Origin: CALMEC01 sp031366605
GTDB taxonomy: Bacteria > Actinomycetota > Thermoleophilia > Miltoncostaeales > Miltoncostaeaceae
NCBI GenBank assembly: GCA_031366605.1
Contig: JANLOO010000022.1
Span: 62,001 to 126,000 of the forward strand
Direction: 5' to 3'
DNA length: 64,000 nt
The translations under genes were made by a program, and so were the position numbers. The notes beneath the pieces are model-generated. The model was given only the letters and a program-made list of their open reading frames with translations. It did no database searches and was not told the origin of the DNA. Below, one piece after another: positions 22,475-32,200 of the stretch; the stretch's first letter is position 1; every line of letters begins with the position of its first letter.

Positions 22475-23470
22475 ATGAGGAGGGGCTGGATGATGATGCG
22501 GATGGGTGGTGCGGTGCTGGTCTGTGGCGTGGCGCTGGTCATGGCGACGCCGCCGGCGTCCGCAGCCGATCCGCTGCCAGACGGTGTGATCGCGCCGGAC
22601 GTGAGCATCGACGGCATCCCGGTCGGCGGTTTCACGATCGACGCTGCCCGGCGTGCGGTCATCGACCAGCGCATCGCCCCCCACCTTGTGCCCTTGGTGG
22701 TCAGCTTGCAGGGGCGTCGCATCGCGATCAAACCGGCGGTGGCGGGCTATTCGGTTGACCTGAACCAGGCGGTCGACACCGCGCTGACCTACGGGCGGGT
22801 CGTACCGGTCACAGCGCCGGTCAACGTCCCGCTCCCGCAGTCGGTCGACCGTGCCCGTCTCCGCGCGGTGCTCACGTACCGCGCGCGGGACATCGAGCTC
22901 GCCCCGGTCGACGCGACGCTGTCGTTCAGGACTGCGCGGCCCCGGGTCCGGCCTCCCAGGATCGGAACGCTGATCGACGTTCCAAACGCGACCCCGATCG
23001 TCGCGGACGCGATGCTGACGCGTGGTGTCCCGCAAGTGGAGTTGCCCGTTCGCCGGGTGCGGCCCGCGCGGATGACGGTGGGCGCGAGCATCGTGGTCAG
23101 CCGCGGAAGCCGGGTGTTGTCGCTCTACCGCGAGACCAAACTCGTCAAGACGTTCCGCGTCGCCGTCGGGACGCCGAGCCACCCGACGCCCCGCGGCTTG
23201 TTCTCGATCGTCCAAAAGCAGCGCAACCCAACCTGGATCCCGCCCGACTCCCCGTGGGCGGCAGGGCTCGGCCCGATTCCGCCCGGGCCCGGAAACCCGC
23301 TTGGGACCCGATGGATGGGCACCAGTGCGTCAGCGGTCGGCATTCACGGAACACACGCGGATGGAACGATCGGCACCGCGGCATCACATGGCTGCATTCG
23401 CATGCACATCCGCGATTCCGAGTGGCTCTATGAGCGCATCAAGGTCGGCACACCCGTTCTGATCGTGTAG
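22475..23470 (+). CDS. Secreted L,D-transpeptidase (YkuD domain)
   Basis: 331 residues. A signal peptide (GGAVLVCGVALVMATPPASAA) is followed by a putative peptidoglycan-binding-like region (about 40-200, DGVIAPDVSIDGIPVGGFTI), resembling the domain of VanW/YkuD proteins. The catalytic domain (about 205-331) contains FRVAVGTPSHPTPRGLFSIV and the active-site motif HGTHADGTIGTAASHGCIRM, with the Cys nucleophile in SHGC. It forms 3-3 cross-links or attaches proteins to peptidoglycan outside the membrane. Several Mets near the N-terminus make the exact start uncertain (22475, 22490 or 22493). Confidence 0.9.
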   Translation: MRRGWMMMRMGGAVLVCGVALVMATPPASAADPLPDGVIAPDVSIDGIPVGGFTIDAARRAVIDQRIAPHLVPLVVSLQGRRIAIKPAVAGYSVDLNQAVDTALTYGRVVPVTAPVNVPLPQSVDRARLRAVLTYRARDIELAPVDATLSFRTARPRVRPPRIGTLIDVPNATPIVADAMLTRGVPQVELPVRRVRPARMTVGASIVVSRGSRVLSLYRETKLVKTFRVAVGTPSHPTPRGLFSIVQKQRNPTWIPPDSPWAAGLGPIPPGPGNPLGTRWMGTSASAVGIHGTHADGTIGTAASHGCIRMHIRDSEWLYERIKVGTPVLIV

Positions 23471-23480
23471 CGCGCGGGAT

Positions 23481-24827
23481 TCAGGTGCGTGGGGATCCGG
23501 CGCTGCCCCCGTTGAGGGCTGCGTTGATGCGGGCCGCCTCGGTGGGCGGCACGAGCGCGCGGACGAGCGTGCCGTCGGGGCCGGCTTCTTGGACGACGTC
23601 GCGGCCGACCGAGTAGATGGCCGAGACGAGTGCGCCCTGGGCGTAGGGCACGAGGACCTCGATGGCGGTCAACCGCGAGCGTGTGAACTCGACGAGTCGG
23701 GCGCGCAGCTCGTCGATCCCCTCGCCGGTCAGCGCCGAGACCTCCACCGCGTCGGGGTGGCGGAAGCGCACGGCCTCCCGCTCCTCGGAGTCCAGACGAT
23801 CGATCTTGTTGAGCACAAGCAACCGCGGAACGTCAGCGGCGCCGATCTCGTCGAGCACCTCGAGTACCGCGATGGCCCGCGCGATACGACGGTCCTCGGA
23901 TTCGCCGGCATCCGCGACGTGAATGATCAGCTCCGCCTCGCGGGTCTCTTCCAAGGTCGACTTGAACGCATCGACCAGCTGGTGCGGCAGGTTGCGAATG
24001 AACCCGACCGTGTCGGACAGGACACATCGCGTGCCGCCCACGTCGAATGCCCGCGTCGTGGGGTCGAGCGTTTCGAACAGCGCGTCGTTGACAGTGGCAT
24101 CGGCGCCGGTCAACGCGTTCATCAAGCTCGACTTGCCGGCATTCGTGTAGCCGGCGAGGGCCAACCGCGGCACCGCCGAGGCGACGCGCCGGGAGCGCAT
24201 CACTTCGCGCGAACGTTCGAGGTCGCGCAGTCGGGCGCGCAGCACCGACATCCGCGTGCGCAGCAGCCGTCGGTCGGATTCGAGCTGCGTCTCACCCGGT
24301 CCACGCGTTCCGACACCGCCACCGAGCCGCTCGAGGTGCTGCCACAGACCTTCCTGCCGGGAGTAGTTGTATTCGAGCAGCGCCAGCTCGACCTGCAGCT
24401 TGCCCTCGGCGGTGTGCGCGTGCAAGGCGAAGATATCGAGGATCAAACCGGTGCGATCCACCACCCGCGTGTTGAGGCGATCCTCGAGCGTGCGTTGCTG
24501 GCCTGGTGTCAGCTCGCTCTCAGCGGCCACGACGTCGGGCTTGACCGTCTTGACCTGTTCGATCAACTCATCCAAACGCCCCTTGCCCAGAAACGTGCGG
24601 GGATGTGGATGGTCCTGATGCTGCACGACGACATCGACGGTCTGGGCGCCCGCGGTGCGCAGCAGTTCCCGGATCTCGGCGATGCGGTCGTCCTCTTCGT
24701 CGCGCCGGACGTTCATCGACGCCACAACCAGTGCCCGCTCGACGGGTTTGGACGTCGGGAACGGGCGCTCCTCGCGTTCCTGTTCCTTCTCGGCCTTGCC
24801 GCGATATGTCCGCTGAAGCTCACCCAT
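23481..24827 (-). CDS. hflX: Ribosome-associated GTPase HflX
   Basis: 448 residues. The HflX N-terminal domain (about 35-170: NVRRDEEDDRIAEIRELLRT, VVVQHQDHPHPRTFLGKGRL, LSPG-like ELTPGQQRTLEDRL) precedes a helical linker with GERGPGE-like GTRGPGETQLESDRR. The GTPase domain has G1 GYTNAGKSSLMNAL, G3 DTVGFIRNLP and G4 NKID. HflX rescues stalled 70S ribosomes after heat or antibiotic stress. GTP-binding motifs are intact. An extra 20-residue charged N-terminus is present compared with the E. coli protein. Confidence 0.95.
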   Translation of the reverse strand: MGELQRTYRGKAEKEQEREERPFPTSKPVERALVVASMNVRRDEEDDRIAEIRELLRTAGAQTVDVVVQHQDHPHPRTFLGKGRLDELIEQVKTVKPDVVAAESELTPGQQRTLEDRLNTRVVDRTGLILDIFALHAHTAEGKLQVELALLEYNYSRQEGLWQHLERLGGGVGTRGPGETQLESDRRLLRTRMSVLRARLRDLERSREVMRSRRVASAVPRLALAGYTNAGKSSLMNALTGADATVNDALFETLDPTTRAFDVGGTRCVLSDTVGFIRNLPHQLVDAFKSTLEETREAELIIHVADAGESEDRRIARAIAVLEVLDEIGAADVPRLLVLNKIDRLDSEEREAVRFRHPDAVEVSALTGEGIDELRARLVEFTRSRLTAIEVLVPYAQGALVSAIYSVGRDVVQEAGPDGTLVRALVPPTEAARINAALNGGSAGSPRT

Positions 24828-24845
24828 CGGTCTGCATCATGTCCT

Positions 24846-25421
24846 TCAGCGCGCCGCCGCGCGCGTCCGCCGGGTCAAGAGATCCATGGTTCGGATGATC
24901 ACATCGTCGCCGATCGGGCCGTCGGTGCGTACCAGCAGACTCAGGTCGTCGACCGCGAGCGACAGCACTCTGACGGCGCCAGGCCCCGGCGTGGTCGAGC
25001 GCGCACCGCGGGCGCCTCCGAGCTTCTGGGGGGTCCAGGCCGCGGCGCCGGAGTGTTCGGCGATCTGATTCACGGCCCCGCCGCCGATCCTGGCGGCGAT
25101 CTCGTGATCTGGCCACCGGCTGACCACCGCGAGGACATGGGCGCCGTCTGCTCCCGACCACGTGCGCATGGCCCCCCCGGCAAAGCCGATGTCCTGGTAG
25201 ACCTTGGCGCTCTCGGCTTTGGCCACACCGGCAAGGGTCGCCTGCAACTCGGCCGCATCGACCGTCGTGACATCGCTCGATTGGTCCAGGCCCGGGGGCG
25301 TCGGCAGGATCTTGACAAGTTCGACCGGGTCGATGCTCGTCGGGGGCACGGACAACGCGCCCCCGCCGCAGCCCGCGAGCAACGCCGTGAGCCCGACCAG
25401 GAGCGCGAGTGACCGAAGCAC
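24846..25421 (-). CDS. Putative lipoprotein of unknown function
   Basis: 191 residues. Signal peptide MLRSLALLVGLTALLAGCGG with a clear lipobox (LAGC), so the mature protein is probably lipid-anchored outside the membrane. The mature part has an alternating strand/helix pattern (VYQDIGFAGGAMRTWSGADG, AVNQIAEHSGAAAWTPQKLG) without a family I recognise. It lies just upstream of hflX in the same direction with 18 bases between them. Confidence 0.65.
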   Translation of the reverse strand: MLRSLALLVGLTALLAGCGGGALSVPPTSIDPVELVKILPTPPGLDQSSDVTTVDAAELQATLAGVAKAESAKVYQDIGFAGGAMRTWSGADGAHVLAVVSRWPDHEIAARIGGGAVNQIAEHSGAAAWTPQKLGGARGARSTTPGPGAVRVLSLAVDDLSLLVRTDGPIGDDVIIRTMDLLTRRTRAAAR

Positions 25422-25455
25422 GCAGTCACTCTATCGTTGACTGCTGAGGGTGCGC

Positions 25456-25518
25456 GCAGGAATAACCGCTCTGCCGTATGGCGGCGGTTTGCAGCCCCAA
25501 ACGATGCAGGGTTCCTGT
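25456..25518. repeat. GCAGGAA...TTCCTG hairpin repeat, copy B
   Basis: GCAGGAA (25456-25462) and TTCCTG (25512-25517) form the outer arms. GTTTG (25487-25491) and CAAAC (25498-25502) form the inner stem. Total span is 63 bases as in copy A (20840-20902). The sequence between the arms shares AACCGCT- and GGTTTGC-like blocks. It lies between the divergent lipoprotein gene and htpX, about 125 bases before the htpX start. Confidence 0.6.
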
Positions 25519-25641
25519 GCTGGCCTTAACGAAGCCTCAACCCTGATCGGGGCTGTTCGGCAACCCTCCTGGCTACAATCAGTTGCGTAGGAAACAGCAA
25601 CCTCGTTCAGGGATCGTCCCTGGAAACGGAGCCCGCAACTC

Positions 25642-26547
25642 ATGAGCCTCGCTGCTCACAAAGCCCAGAACACCCTTCGCACGTTTGCCCTGATCGCGGG
25701 CCTGACGGGCCTGCTGCTCGTCGTCGGGCAGGTTGTCGGCGGGCGGAGCGGCCTGGTGCTGTTCGCCGGCCTCGCGGTCGTCATGAACCTCGCCATGTAC
25801 TGGTTCAGTGCCCCGATGGCACTCAAGATGAGCAAAGCCGTCGAGGTGGACGAGGCCGAGGCGCCCGAACTGCACCGGATGATCTCGCAGCTCGCCGCCC
25901 GGGCGGGCATCCCAAAGCCCAGGGTCTACGCCACACCGGCCGAGCAGCCCAACGCATTTGCGACCGGCCGCAATCCAAAACACTCGGCGATCGCGGTCAC
26001 CCAGGGCATCGTTCAGGCCTTGTCGCCGCGTGAGCTCGAGGGTGTCATCGCCCACGAGATGGCGCACATCAAGAACCGTGACATCCTGATCGCGAGCATT
26101 GCGGCGATGGTCGCCGGCGCGATCTCGGCGATCGCGAACTTCCTGCAGTTCTCAATGTTCTTCGGCGGTGGGAACGACGATGAGAGCCCACTCGGCATCG
26201 TCGGCACGATTGCAACGATCATGCTGGCGCCGGTGGCCGCGATGATCATCCAGATGGCGGTCTCGCGTCAGCGGGAGTACCAGGCCGATGCGACCGGGGC
26301 GGAGTTCCTGGGCGATGGCAACGGCCTCGCCGATGCCCTCGAGACGCTCGAGCGCGGCTCCCACGCCATCCCGTTGGCCGTCAACCCCGCAACGGCTCCG
26401 ATGTACATCGTCAATCCCCTCGCGGCGTTCGGCGGACGTGGGATGATGAAACTCTTCTCGAGCCACCCGCCGACCGCTGAACGCGTCCGCCGCCTTCGGT
26501 CACTCAGTGGGATGCTCATGACGACATCGAGGGGGTTGGAGATTTGA
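25642..26547 (+). CDS. htpX: Zinc metalloprotease HtpX
   Basis: 301 residues. Two N-terminal transmembrane helices (TFALIAGLTGLLLVVGQVVG and GLVLFAGLAVVMNLAMYWF) precede the M48 peptidase domain with zinc motif VIAHEMAHIKNRD near residue 135. Two more membrane helices follow (IAAMVAGAISAIANF, ATIMLAPVAAMIIQM), then the third zinc ligand region SRQREYQADATGAEF and the SSHPPTAERVRRLRSL end. HtpX degrades misfolded membrane proteins. The stop overlaps the start of the next small gene. Confidence 0.95.
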   Translation: MSLAAHKAQNTLRTFALIAGLTGLLLVVGQVVGGRSGLVLFAGLAVVMNLAMYWFSAPMALKMSKAVEVDEAEAPELHRMISQLAARAGIPKPRVYATPAEQPNAFATGRNPKHSAIAVTQGIVQALSPRELEGVIAHEMAHIKNRDILIASIAAMVAGAISAIANFLQFSMFFGGGNDDESPLGIVGTIATIMLAPVAAMIIQMAVSRQREYQADATGAEFLGDGNGLADALETLERGSHAIPLAVNPATAPMYIVNPLAAFGGRGMMKLFSSHPPTAERVRRLRSLSGMLMTTSRGLEI

Positions 26548-26795
26548 GCATCAAGGACGAGGTCGCAAAGCTGATCGGCGCCGAGTCGGCTGTGCACAAA
26601 CGCCTCATCGAATACGTCGTACGGCAACTTGGCACGGGTCGGGAGATGGCTGCGGTGCTCGACGATCCGTATGTCACCAACCGCTCGACGCACATGGACC
26701 GTCGCGCCCTGCTCGAGGAGCCCGAGGTCATTGCGGCGTCGGGGGCAGAGTTGGCGCACCTGCGCGCCCAACTCGAGGCGCTCATCGGCGGCTGA
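26544..26795 (+). CDS. Hypothetical small protein
   Basis: 83 residues starting at TTG 26544, whose first bases overlap the htpX stop. It is highly charged and helical (SIKDEVAKLIGAESAVHKRL, ALLEEPEVIAASGAELAHLR), with no membrane segment. Translational coupling to htpX suggests co-expression; no family recognised. Confidence 0.6.
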   Translation: MSIKDEVAKLIGAESAVHKRLIEYVVRQLGTGREMAAVLDDPYVTNRSTHMDRRALLEEPEVIAASGAELAHLRAQLEALIGG

Positions 26796-26903
26796 CGCAG
26801 CGGGTACACTCGGGATCGAGCGTGTTCCCGGCCCAAACGATTCAGACGACCAGCGGACGATTGCGATGATTTCCGCGGCGTTCGTGATGTCGAGAAGAGG
26901 CGT

Positions 26904-28343
26904 GTGAGACGGTTCCTCGAAGAGAATGAGACCATCATCCTGTTCGCGCAGGGACTGGTGTTCTTTTCGCTGGGCTTCGCCGTGTGGATTCAACGCCGTC
27001 GTGCGACACGGCTGCGACTGACGCAATCGCTGATCTGGCTGGCTGCCTTCGCGTTTGTCGAGGCGCTCGCGGTCTGGGGGTACGTGTTCGTGCCCATCCA
27101 GGAGAGCTACATCGGTTCCGGGTTCATCGACGTGTTGCTGATCGTGCGCGCGGTCCTGCAGACGGCGGCGTTCTTGTTCTTGCTGCAGTTCGGCCTGCAC
27201 CTGATGGTCGACTCGCAGGGACGCAGGCGTGCCTGGACCGCGCTGTCTGCCCTTGCGTGGGTTGGCTTGCTCGTTGGCGCGGCGATCCTCGCCACGAACG
27301 CGGACTGGACCGTCGGACAGTGGGAGGAGTCGGTCGAGACGCTCGCGCGGCACACGATTCTGCTGCCCGCCGCGGCGCTCGCAGCGATCGGGTTGTGGCG
27401 TCAGCGCGGTGAGCTCGCCGAAGCCGGGCTGCGTGGGATCCGGCCGTACGCGGCGGCCGCAGCGGGGGTGTTGTTGGTGTACGCGGTCATCGCGGGCATC
27501 GTGGTGGACCATCCGTTCTGGTCGCCTGGGCAAGACGGTTCCGATACCGCGCGGTTTGGCGCGGGGGCGATCCAGTTGGCGGTCGCCCGAGGCCTGGCCG
27601 GGCTGGTGCTCTCGGTGTTGGCGGTCAAGCTGCTGGAGATCTTCGAGTTCGAGGCCAAACAACGCATCGAGTCCCTCGACCGCGCCCGTGCGGTTGCCGA
27701 GGAGCGCGCACGTTTTGGACGCGATCTGCACGATGGCACGATCCAGTCGCTCTACGCGGCGGGACTGCACCTCGAATCCGTGGCGATCACCTCGACGGAC
27801 ACCGCGACGCGCAGTCAGGTGCGGCAAGTGGTCGAAGGCCTCAACATGACGATCGCCGGCATCCGTGAGTACATCTCGGGACTGCGCCAACCCGACGGAG
27901 ATGCCGCGATGATCGCGACGCGCCTGGAGGATCTGGCCCGGCATTTCGCGGGCAAGACAGGCGTGGCGGTCAATGTACGCGTCCGTGGTGTCGATGCGGC
28001 CGGGCCGCTCCCCGACGAGGTCGGCCAGCATTTGGAGCAGGTGCTGCGTGAGGGGCTTTCCAACGCGGCCCGACATGGACAGGCGACGCGCGTCGAGGTC
28101 GAGCTGACGTTCGCGCCTGACGAACTGGACCTGCTCGTGACCGACGATGGCACGGGCATTGCCGATCCCCCCGCGCATGCGGGAGAAGGTCTCCGTAACA
28201 TTCGTGAACGCGCACGTCGCTTGGGTGGCCGGGCCGAGATCGGTCCGGCGGTCGGCGGCGGAACGCGTGTCTCGCTTGCGATCCCATTGGACATCGAGGC
28301 GCCGGACGAGTCAGATTCGCAACCCCAGGAGGTTCTTCGTTGA
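26904..28343 (+). CDS. NarL-family sensor histidine kinase
   Basis: 479 residues. The N-terminal 245 residues hold about seven hydrophobic helices forming a membrane sensor. The HisKA_3 dimerisation region has the phospho-acceptor in GRDLHDGTIQSLYAAGLHLE near residue 275. The HATPase_c domain shows LREGLSNAARHG (N box), TDDGTGI (G1) and GEGLRNIRERARRLGG (G2). The H-D pair and LHDG context are typical of kinases that work with LuxR-type regulators. The gene starts with GTG 26904 and overlaps the regulator start by four bases. The signal is unknown. Confidence 0.92.
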   Translation: MRRFLEENETIILFAQGLVFFSLGFAVWIQRRRATRLRLTQSLIWLAAFAFVEALAVWGYVFVPIQESYIGSGFIDVLLIVRAVLQTAAFLFLLQFGLHLMVDSQGRRRAWTALSALAWVGLLVGAAILATNADWTVGQWEESVETLARHTILLPAAALAAIGLWRQRGELAEAGLRGIRPYAAAAAGVLLVYAVIAGIVVDHPFWSPGQDGSDTARFGAGAIQLAVARGLAGLVLSVLAVKLLEIFEFEAKQRIESLDRARAVAEERARFGRDLHDGTIQSLYAAGLHLESVAITSTDTATRSQVRQVVEGLNMTIAGIREYISGLRQPDGDAAMIATRLEDLARHFAGKTGVAVNVRVRGVDAAGPLPDEVGQHLEQVLREGLSNAARHGQATRVEVELTFAPDELDLLVTDDGTGIADPPAHAGEGLRNIRERARRLGGRAEIGPAVGGGTRVSLAIPLDIEAPDESDSQPQEVLR

Positions 28344-29005
28344 GCGCTGCCGACATCATCCGTGTGTTGATCGTCGATGACCACCAGGTCGTGCGGCTCG
28401 GACTCCGTTCGCTCTTGGGGCATACCAGTGGCTTTCGCGTGGTGGGCGAGGCCGGGACCGTCGCCGAGGCGCTCGCCATGGCCGAGCAGGCCAAACCCGA
28501 CGTCGTCCTGATGGACATCCGGCTGCCGGATGGCAGTGGCGTGGAGGCGTGTCGGGAGATCAAGAAACGACACCCCGAGATGCGCGTGGTGATGTTGACC
28601 TCGTACTCGGACGAGGAGGCGATCGTCGGGTCGGTGATGGCCGGCGCCAACGGGTACCTGCTCAAGCAGGCCGACTCAGATCAGCTGACGCGGGCGATCC
28701 GCGAGGCGGCGGCGGGAGAATCGTCGCTCGATCCGCGGGCCGCGGGGACACTGCTGACCCAATTCCGCGAGCTGTCGGCCAAACAGGCCGAGGCGGAACT
28801 CGCGGGTCTGACCGATCGTGAACGGCGCATGCTCGCCTTGATCGCGGAGGGGTATACCAACCGTGCGATCGGTGAGGTGCTGCACCTGTCCGAGAAGACG
28901 GTCCGAAACCACGTCAGCCAACTCCTGCGCAAACTCGGCTTCCAGCGCCGGTCACAGGCGGCGGCATGGGCGGGGCAGCGGCGCCTGGAGTTGCCACCCG
29001 AATAA
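28340..29005 (+). CDS. NarL/LuxR-family response regulator
   Basis: 221 residues. The receiver domain (about 8-125) has the acidic pair VLIVDDHQVV, phospho-acceptor Asp in VVLMDIRLPDGSG, switch residues LTSYSD and Lys in GANGYLLKQ. The C-terminal LuxR helix-turn-helix is LTDRERRMLALIAEGYTNRA followed by IGEVLHLSEKTVRNHVSQLL. TTG 28340 overlaps the kinase stop, so both are translated together and form one two-component system. Confidence 0.95.
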   Translation: MSAADIIRVLIVDDHQVVRLGLRSLLGHTSGFRVVGEAGTVAEALAMAEQAKPDVVLMDIRLPDGSGVEACREIKKRHPEMRVVMLTSYSDEEAIVGSVMAGANGYLLKQADSDQLTRAIREAAAGESSLDPRAAGTLLTQFRELSAKQAEAELAGLTDRERRMLALIAEGYTNRAIGEVLHLSEKTVRNHVSQLLRKLGFQRRSQAAAWAGQRRLELPPE

Positions 29006-29022
29006 ACGGGTCTCACGGCCGC

Positions 29023-29070
29023 GCAGGAACGACCGCTCCGTGTGACGGCTGCAGACCGTCGCCATGCGGC
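29023..29070. repeat. Possible truncated copy C of the GCAGGAA repeat
   Basis: GCAGGAACGACCGCTC matches the left arm and following block of copy B (GCAGGAATAACCGCTC) at 14 of 16 positions, with a later TGCAG...ATGC block in common. The GTTTG/CAAAC stem and the TTCCTG arm are missing. It lies 18 bases after the response regulator stop, in the 212-base gap before the UPF0182 gene. Confidence 0.4.
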
Positions 29071-29217
29071 GTCGGCGAGATCGCTATTACCAGCAGTGGA
29101 AGCGAGGCTCGCCGACACCGTCTGTCTCGGTTTTTCGCCCGCCATCCGGCGCAGCAGTCATTCGTGCCCAGGCCCTCACGGGCGAAGGTGTGGAGCGACG
29201 GAGTACCCTCCCAACCA

Positions 29218-32200
29218 GTGAGCCGGCGAATCAAGGTGTTGCGTCCCCAGATCGTGATCCCGGTGATCATCGTGGTGCTGCTGCTGGCGCGGCTCGCTCT
29301 GCACTACGGTGCGCAGCTGACGATCAAGGGCGCGTTCTACGATGCGCTCGGAATCGGTGGCGTCTACGCGACGCGCTGGCATGCGACGATCATCCTTCTT
29401 GCGATCGGCATCGGGTTTGCGCTCGTGCTCTCGCTGCCCGTGTTGTTTCTGCGTGGCAAGGCGCGACCCATCGTGCTGGACCAGGATGTGCCGGTCGGCG
29501 ATCCGACCGACCCGCGCGGCGACGAGTTCATGCGCCGGTTCCCCGGTCTGGGCCGTGGCGCACAGACACTCGCCCGTGACCCAGGCGGAACAATGGTGCG
29601 CGGCGCGGTTCGGCTTGCGTGGCTCGCGTCGTTCGTCGTCCTGACGATTGCGATCGCGCCGACGCTTGCCGGGGCCCGTGACGAGCTCCTTGCATGGCGT
29701 CACCGCACCGACTTTGGGGTCGTCGACCCGGTGTTCCACAGCGATGTCGGATTCTTCGTCTTCTCCGAGCCTGCGTTGATGTCGATCGCACGGATCGCTG
29801 CAGTCGGTCTCGCGCTTGCAACGATCGCGGTTGTCTTGGTTGGCCTCGGGCTGAGCCTTGTCGAGCGGCAACGCCTCGGCGGCGGGGCGGCAACCGGGAT
29901 CGTCCGACGCACTACGACGTTTGGTTTTACGCTCGGTGGTTTGTTCCTGCTGGCGCTGGGCTCGCTCATCTGGCTTTCGCGCTACGCGCTGACACGAGCC
30001 GGAGACGGTGACGTCCTGGGCGGGGCGGGGGCAGCGGTGCGGGGAGTCGACATCCCGACGCGTACGGTCGGCGCCGGGTTCGTCGCCGCGATGGCGGTCG
30101 GCTTGCTCGTGCTTTCAATCCCGGCAATTCGCGCGCGGGTCGGGCGCATTCCGCTCGCGCGGGCGGTACTCATCATCGCGCTCGTCTGGTCCGGGGTCGC
30201 GCTGGCCCTGGTCATCCTTGCGACCCCATGGTGGCTAATCCTGTTGGTCCCTGCGATTGCGGCCATTGCGTGGTCGCGCAACCTCAAGGCCACCCACCCG
30301 CTTGCGCGGCAGCCGACTCCCACGGTGTTGTGGCCGATGGTCGCGGTGGCCAGCACATTTGTCGTGGCGCTCCTCGGCCCGGTCGGCGCGGCCCTCAATG
30401 ACGCCATCGTGCTGCGCGGGTCACAACTGCAGGTGGAGCGGCCGAACATCGAGGCGACCCTCACCGCCACCCGCGCCGCGACGGGCCTGGACAAGGCGAA
30501 GGTCGTCGTCGCGGACTACCGTAAAGGCGGCGTCACGCGCGCTGCGATTGACCAGTCGCCGGCATCGGTCGCGTCACTGCGGTTCTTGGACATCCCGCCG
30601 ACCCGCGAGGCCTGCTCACGTCTGCAGACCATCAACCAGTTCTATACGTGCGCCGATGTCGATGTCGATCGCTACACGATCGCTGGGCGCAAGCGCACGT
30701 TGTTCGTGATCGGCCGCGAGATCGACTACTCCAAGTTTTCGGCGACCGACTTCCAACGACAGCATTTCGCCTATACACACGGGTATGGTCTGATCATGGC
30801 GCCGGTCGACGAGATCGACGCGACCTCGGGTCGCCCCAAGTTCGTGGTCGGAGGCATCCCGCAAACGGTCGAAGGTGACTTCATCCAGCCGCCGTTGACG
30901 CAGGCCGCCATCTACTTCGGTGCGCAACCGAGCATGCCGTGGGCGATGGTCAACACGGCGCAACCCGAGTTCGATCGAACGACCAACGTCAAGATCGACT
31001 GGACCGGTGCGACAGGGGTCAAGGTGGGTTCCGGATGGCGTCGCCTCGCCTTGACTGAGTTCCTCGGTGGGCTCCCGTATATCGGGGGCGGGCGCCGGGT
31101 GTGGAATGCCACCGGTGGCCGACCCGCCAACGCCAAGTCATCGACGTTGCTTTTTCGCGACATCGGGAGCCGCATCCGAGAGATCGCGCCGTTCCTGACG
31201 GTCGATGCCGACCCCTACTTCACCACGGCCGAGGGACGCGTGTTCGTGGTCGCGAACGCCTACACGGCGACATCGCGGTACCCCTACTCGGTGCCCTCGC
31301 AAGGGGTCAACTACCTGCGTCACACGGTGACCGCCGTCATGGACGCCTATACGGGTGAGACCAAGCTCTATCTGATGGACGACAAAGAGCCCATCACCCG
31401 CACGTGGCAAAAGGTCTACCCCCAACTCTTCACACCCGGATCACAGTTGCCCGAGGGCCTGCGCGCGCATTTGCGGTACGGCGAGGACCTGTTCAACTAC
31501 CAGTCTGCAGCGCTCGAGCGGTTTCACGTGACTGACACCGACGTGTTCTTCAACGGCGATGACGCGTGGGCGATCACCGAAGAGGCCTACGGCGCCGGGG
31601 CAAACGGCGATCGGATCGAGTCTCCTGCACGTTTCACCTACGCGGTCCTGCCGGGCGAGAAGGACGAGCGCTTCGTGGCGGTTCGGGCGTACAAACCTGC
31701 GGCGCGTGGTCGTGGCATCGGGTTCTCGGGATGGCTTGCCGCGTCCAACGAGCCTGCGGACTTCGGCGCCCTCACCGTCCTGCGCTTCCCGACCAACGGC
31801 GACCAGGCGCTCGATTCGCTCGACACGTTCACCTCGACCGTTGCGCGTGACCCGGATCTGTCCCAGCAGATCACGACGCGCCGAGACCAAGTCCTTCGCG
31901 GCAACACGATCGTCACACCGATCGGGAAGGGCCTGCTGTACGTGCAGCCGCTCTACCTGGACGCACCGGGTGACTCGCTGCCGACGCTGTGGCAGGTGAT
32001 CGTCGGTTTCGGGGACGGAAGGGTCTATTCCGCCGCGAGCTTCCAAGAGGCCCTGTCCAAGGCGCTCGGGGTCGAACCCGATCCCTTGCCGGGAACGCCC
32101 GTCGCTCCTGGTGGTACACCCGCCGCCGGTCCGACGCTCGCGCAGCTCGTCCAGCGCGCCTCGACCGAGTTCGATGCCTATCGCAAGGCGTTCGGCGAAG

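Noticed and set aside
26268..28178. 636-codon minus-strand open frame opposite htpX and the histidine kinase
   Set aside because: Antisense shadow of two genes with clear conserved motifs; no domain pattern of its own.
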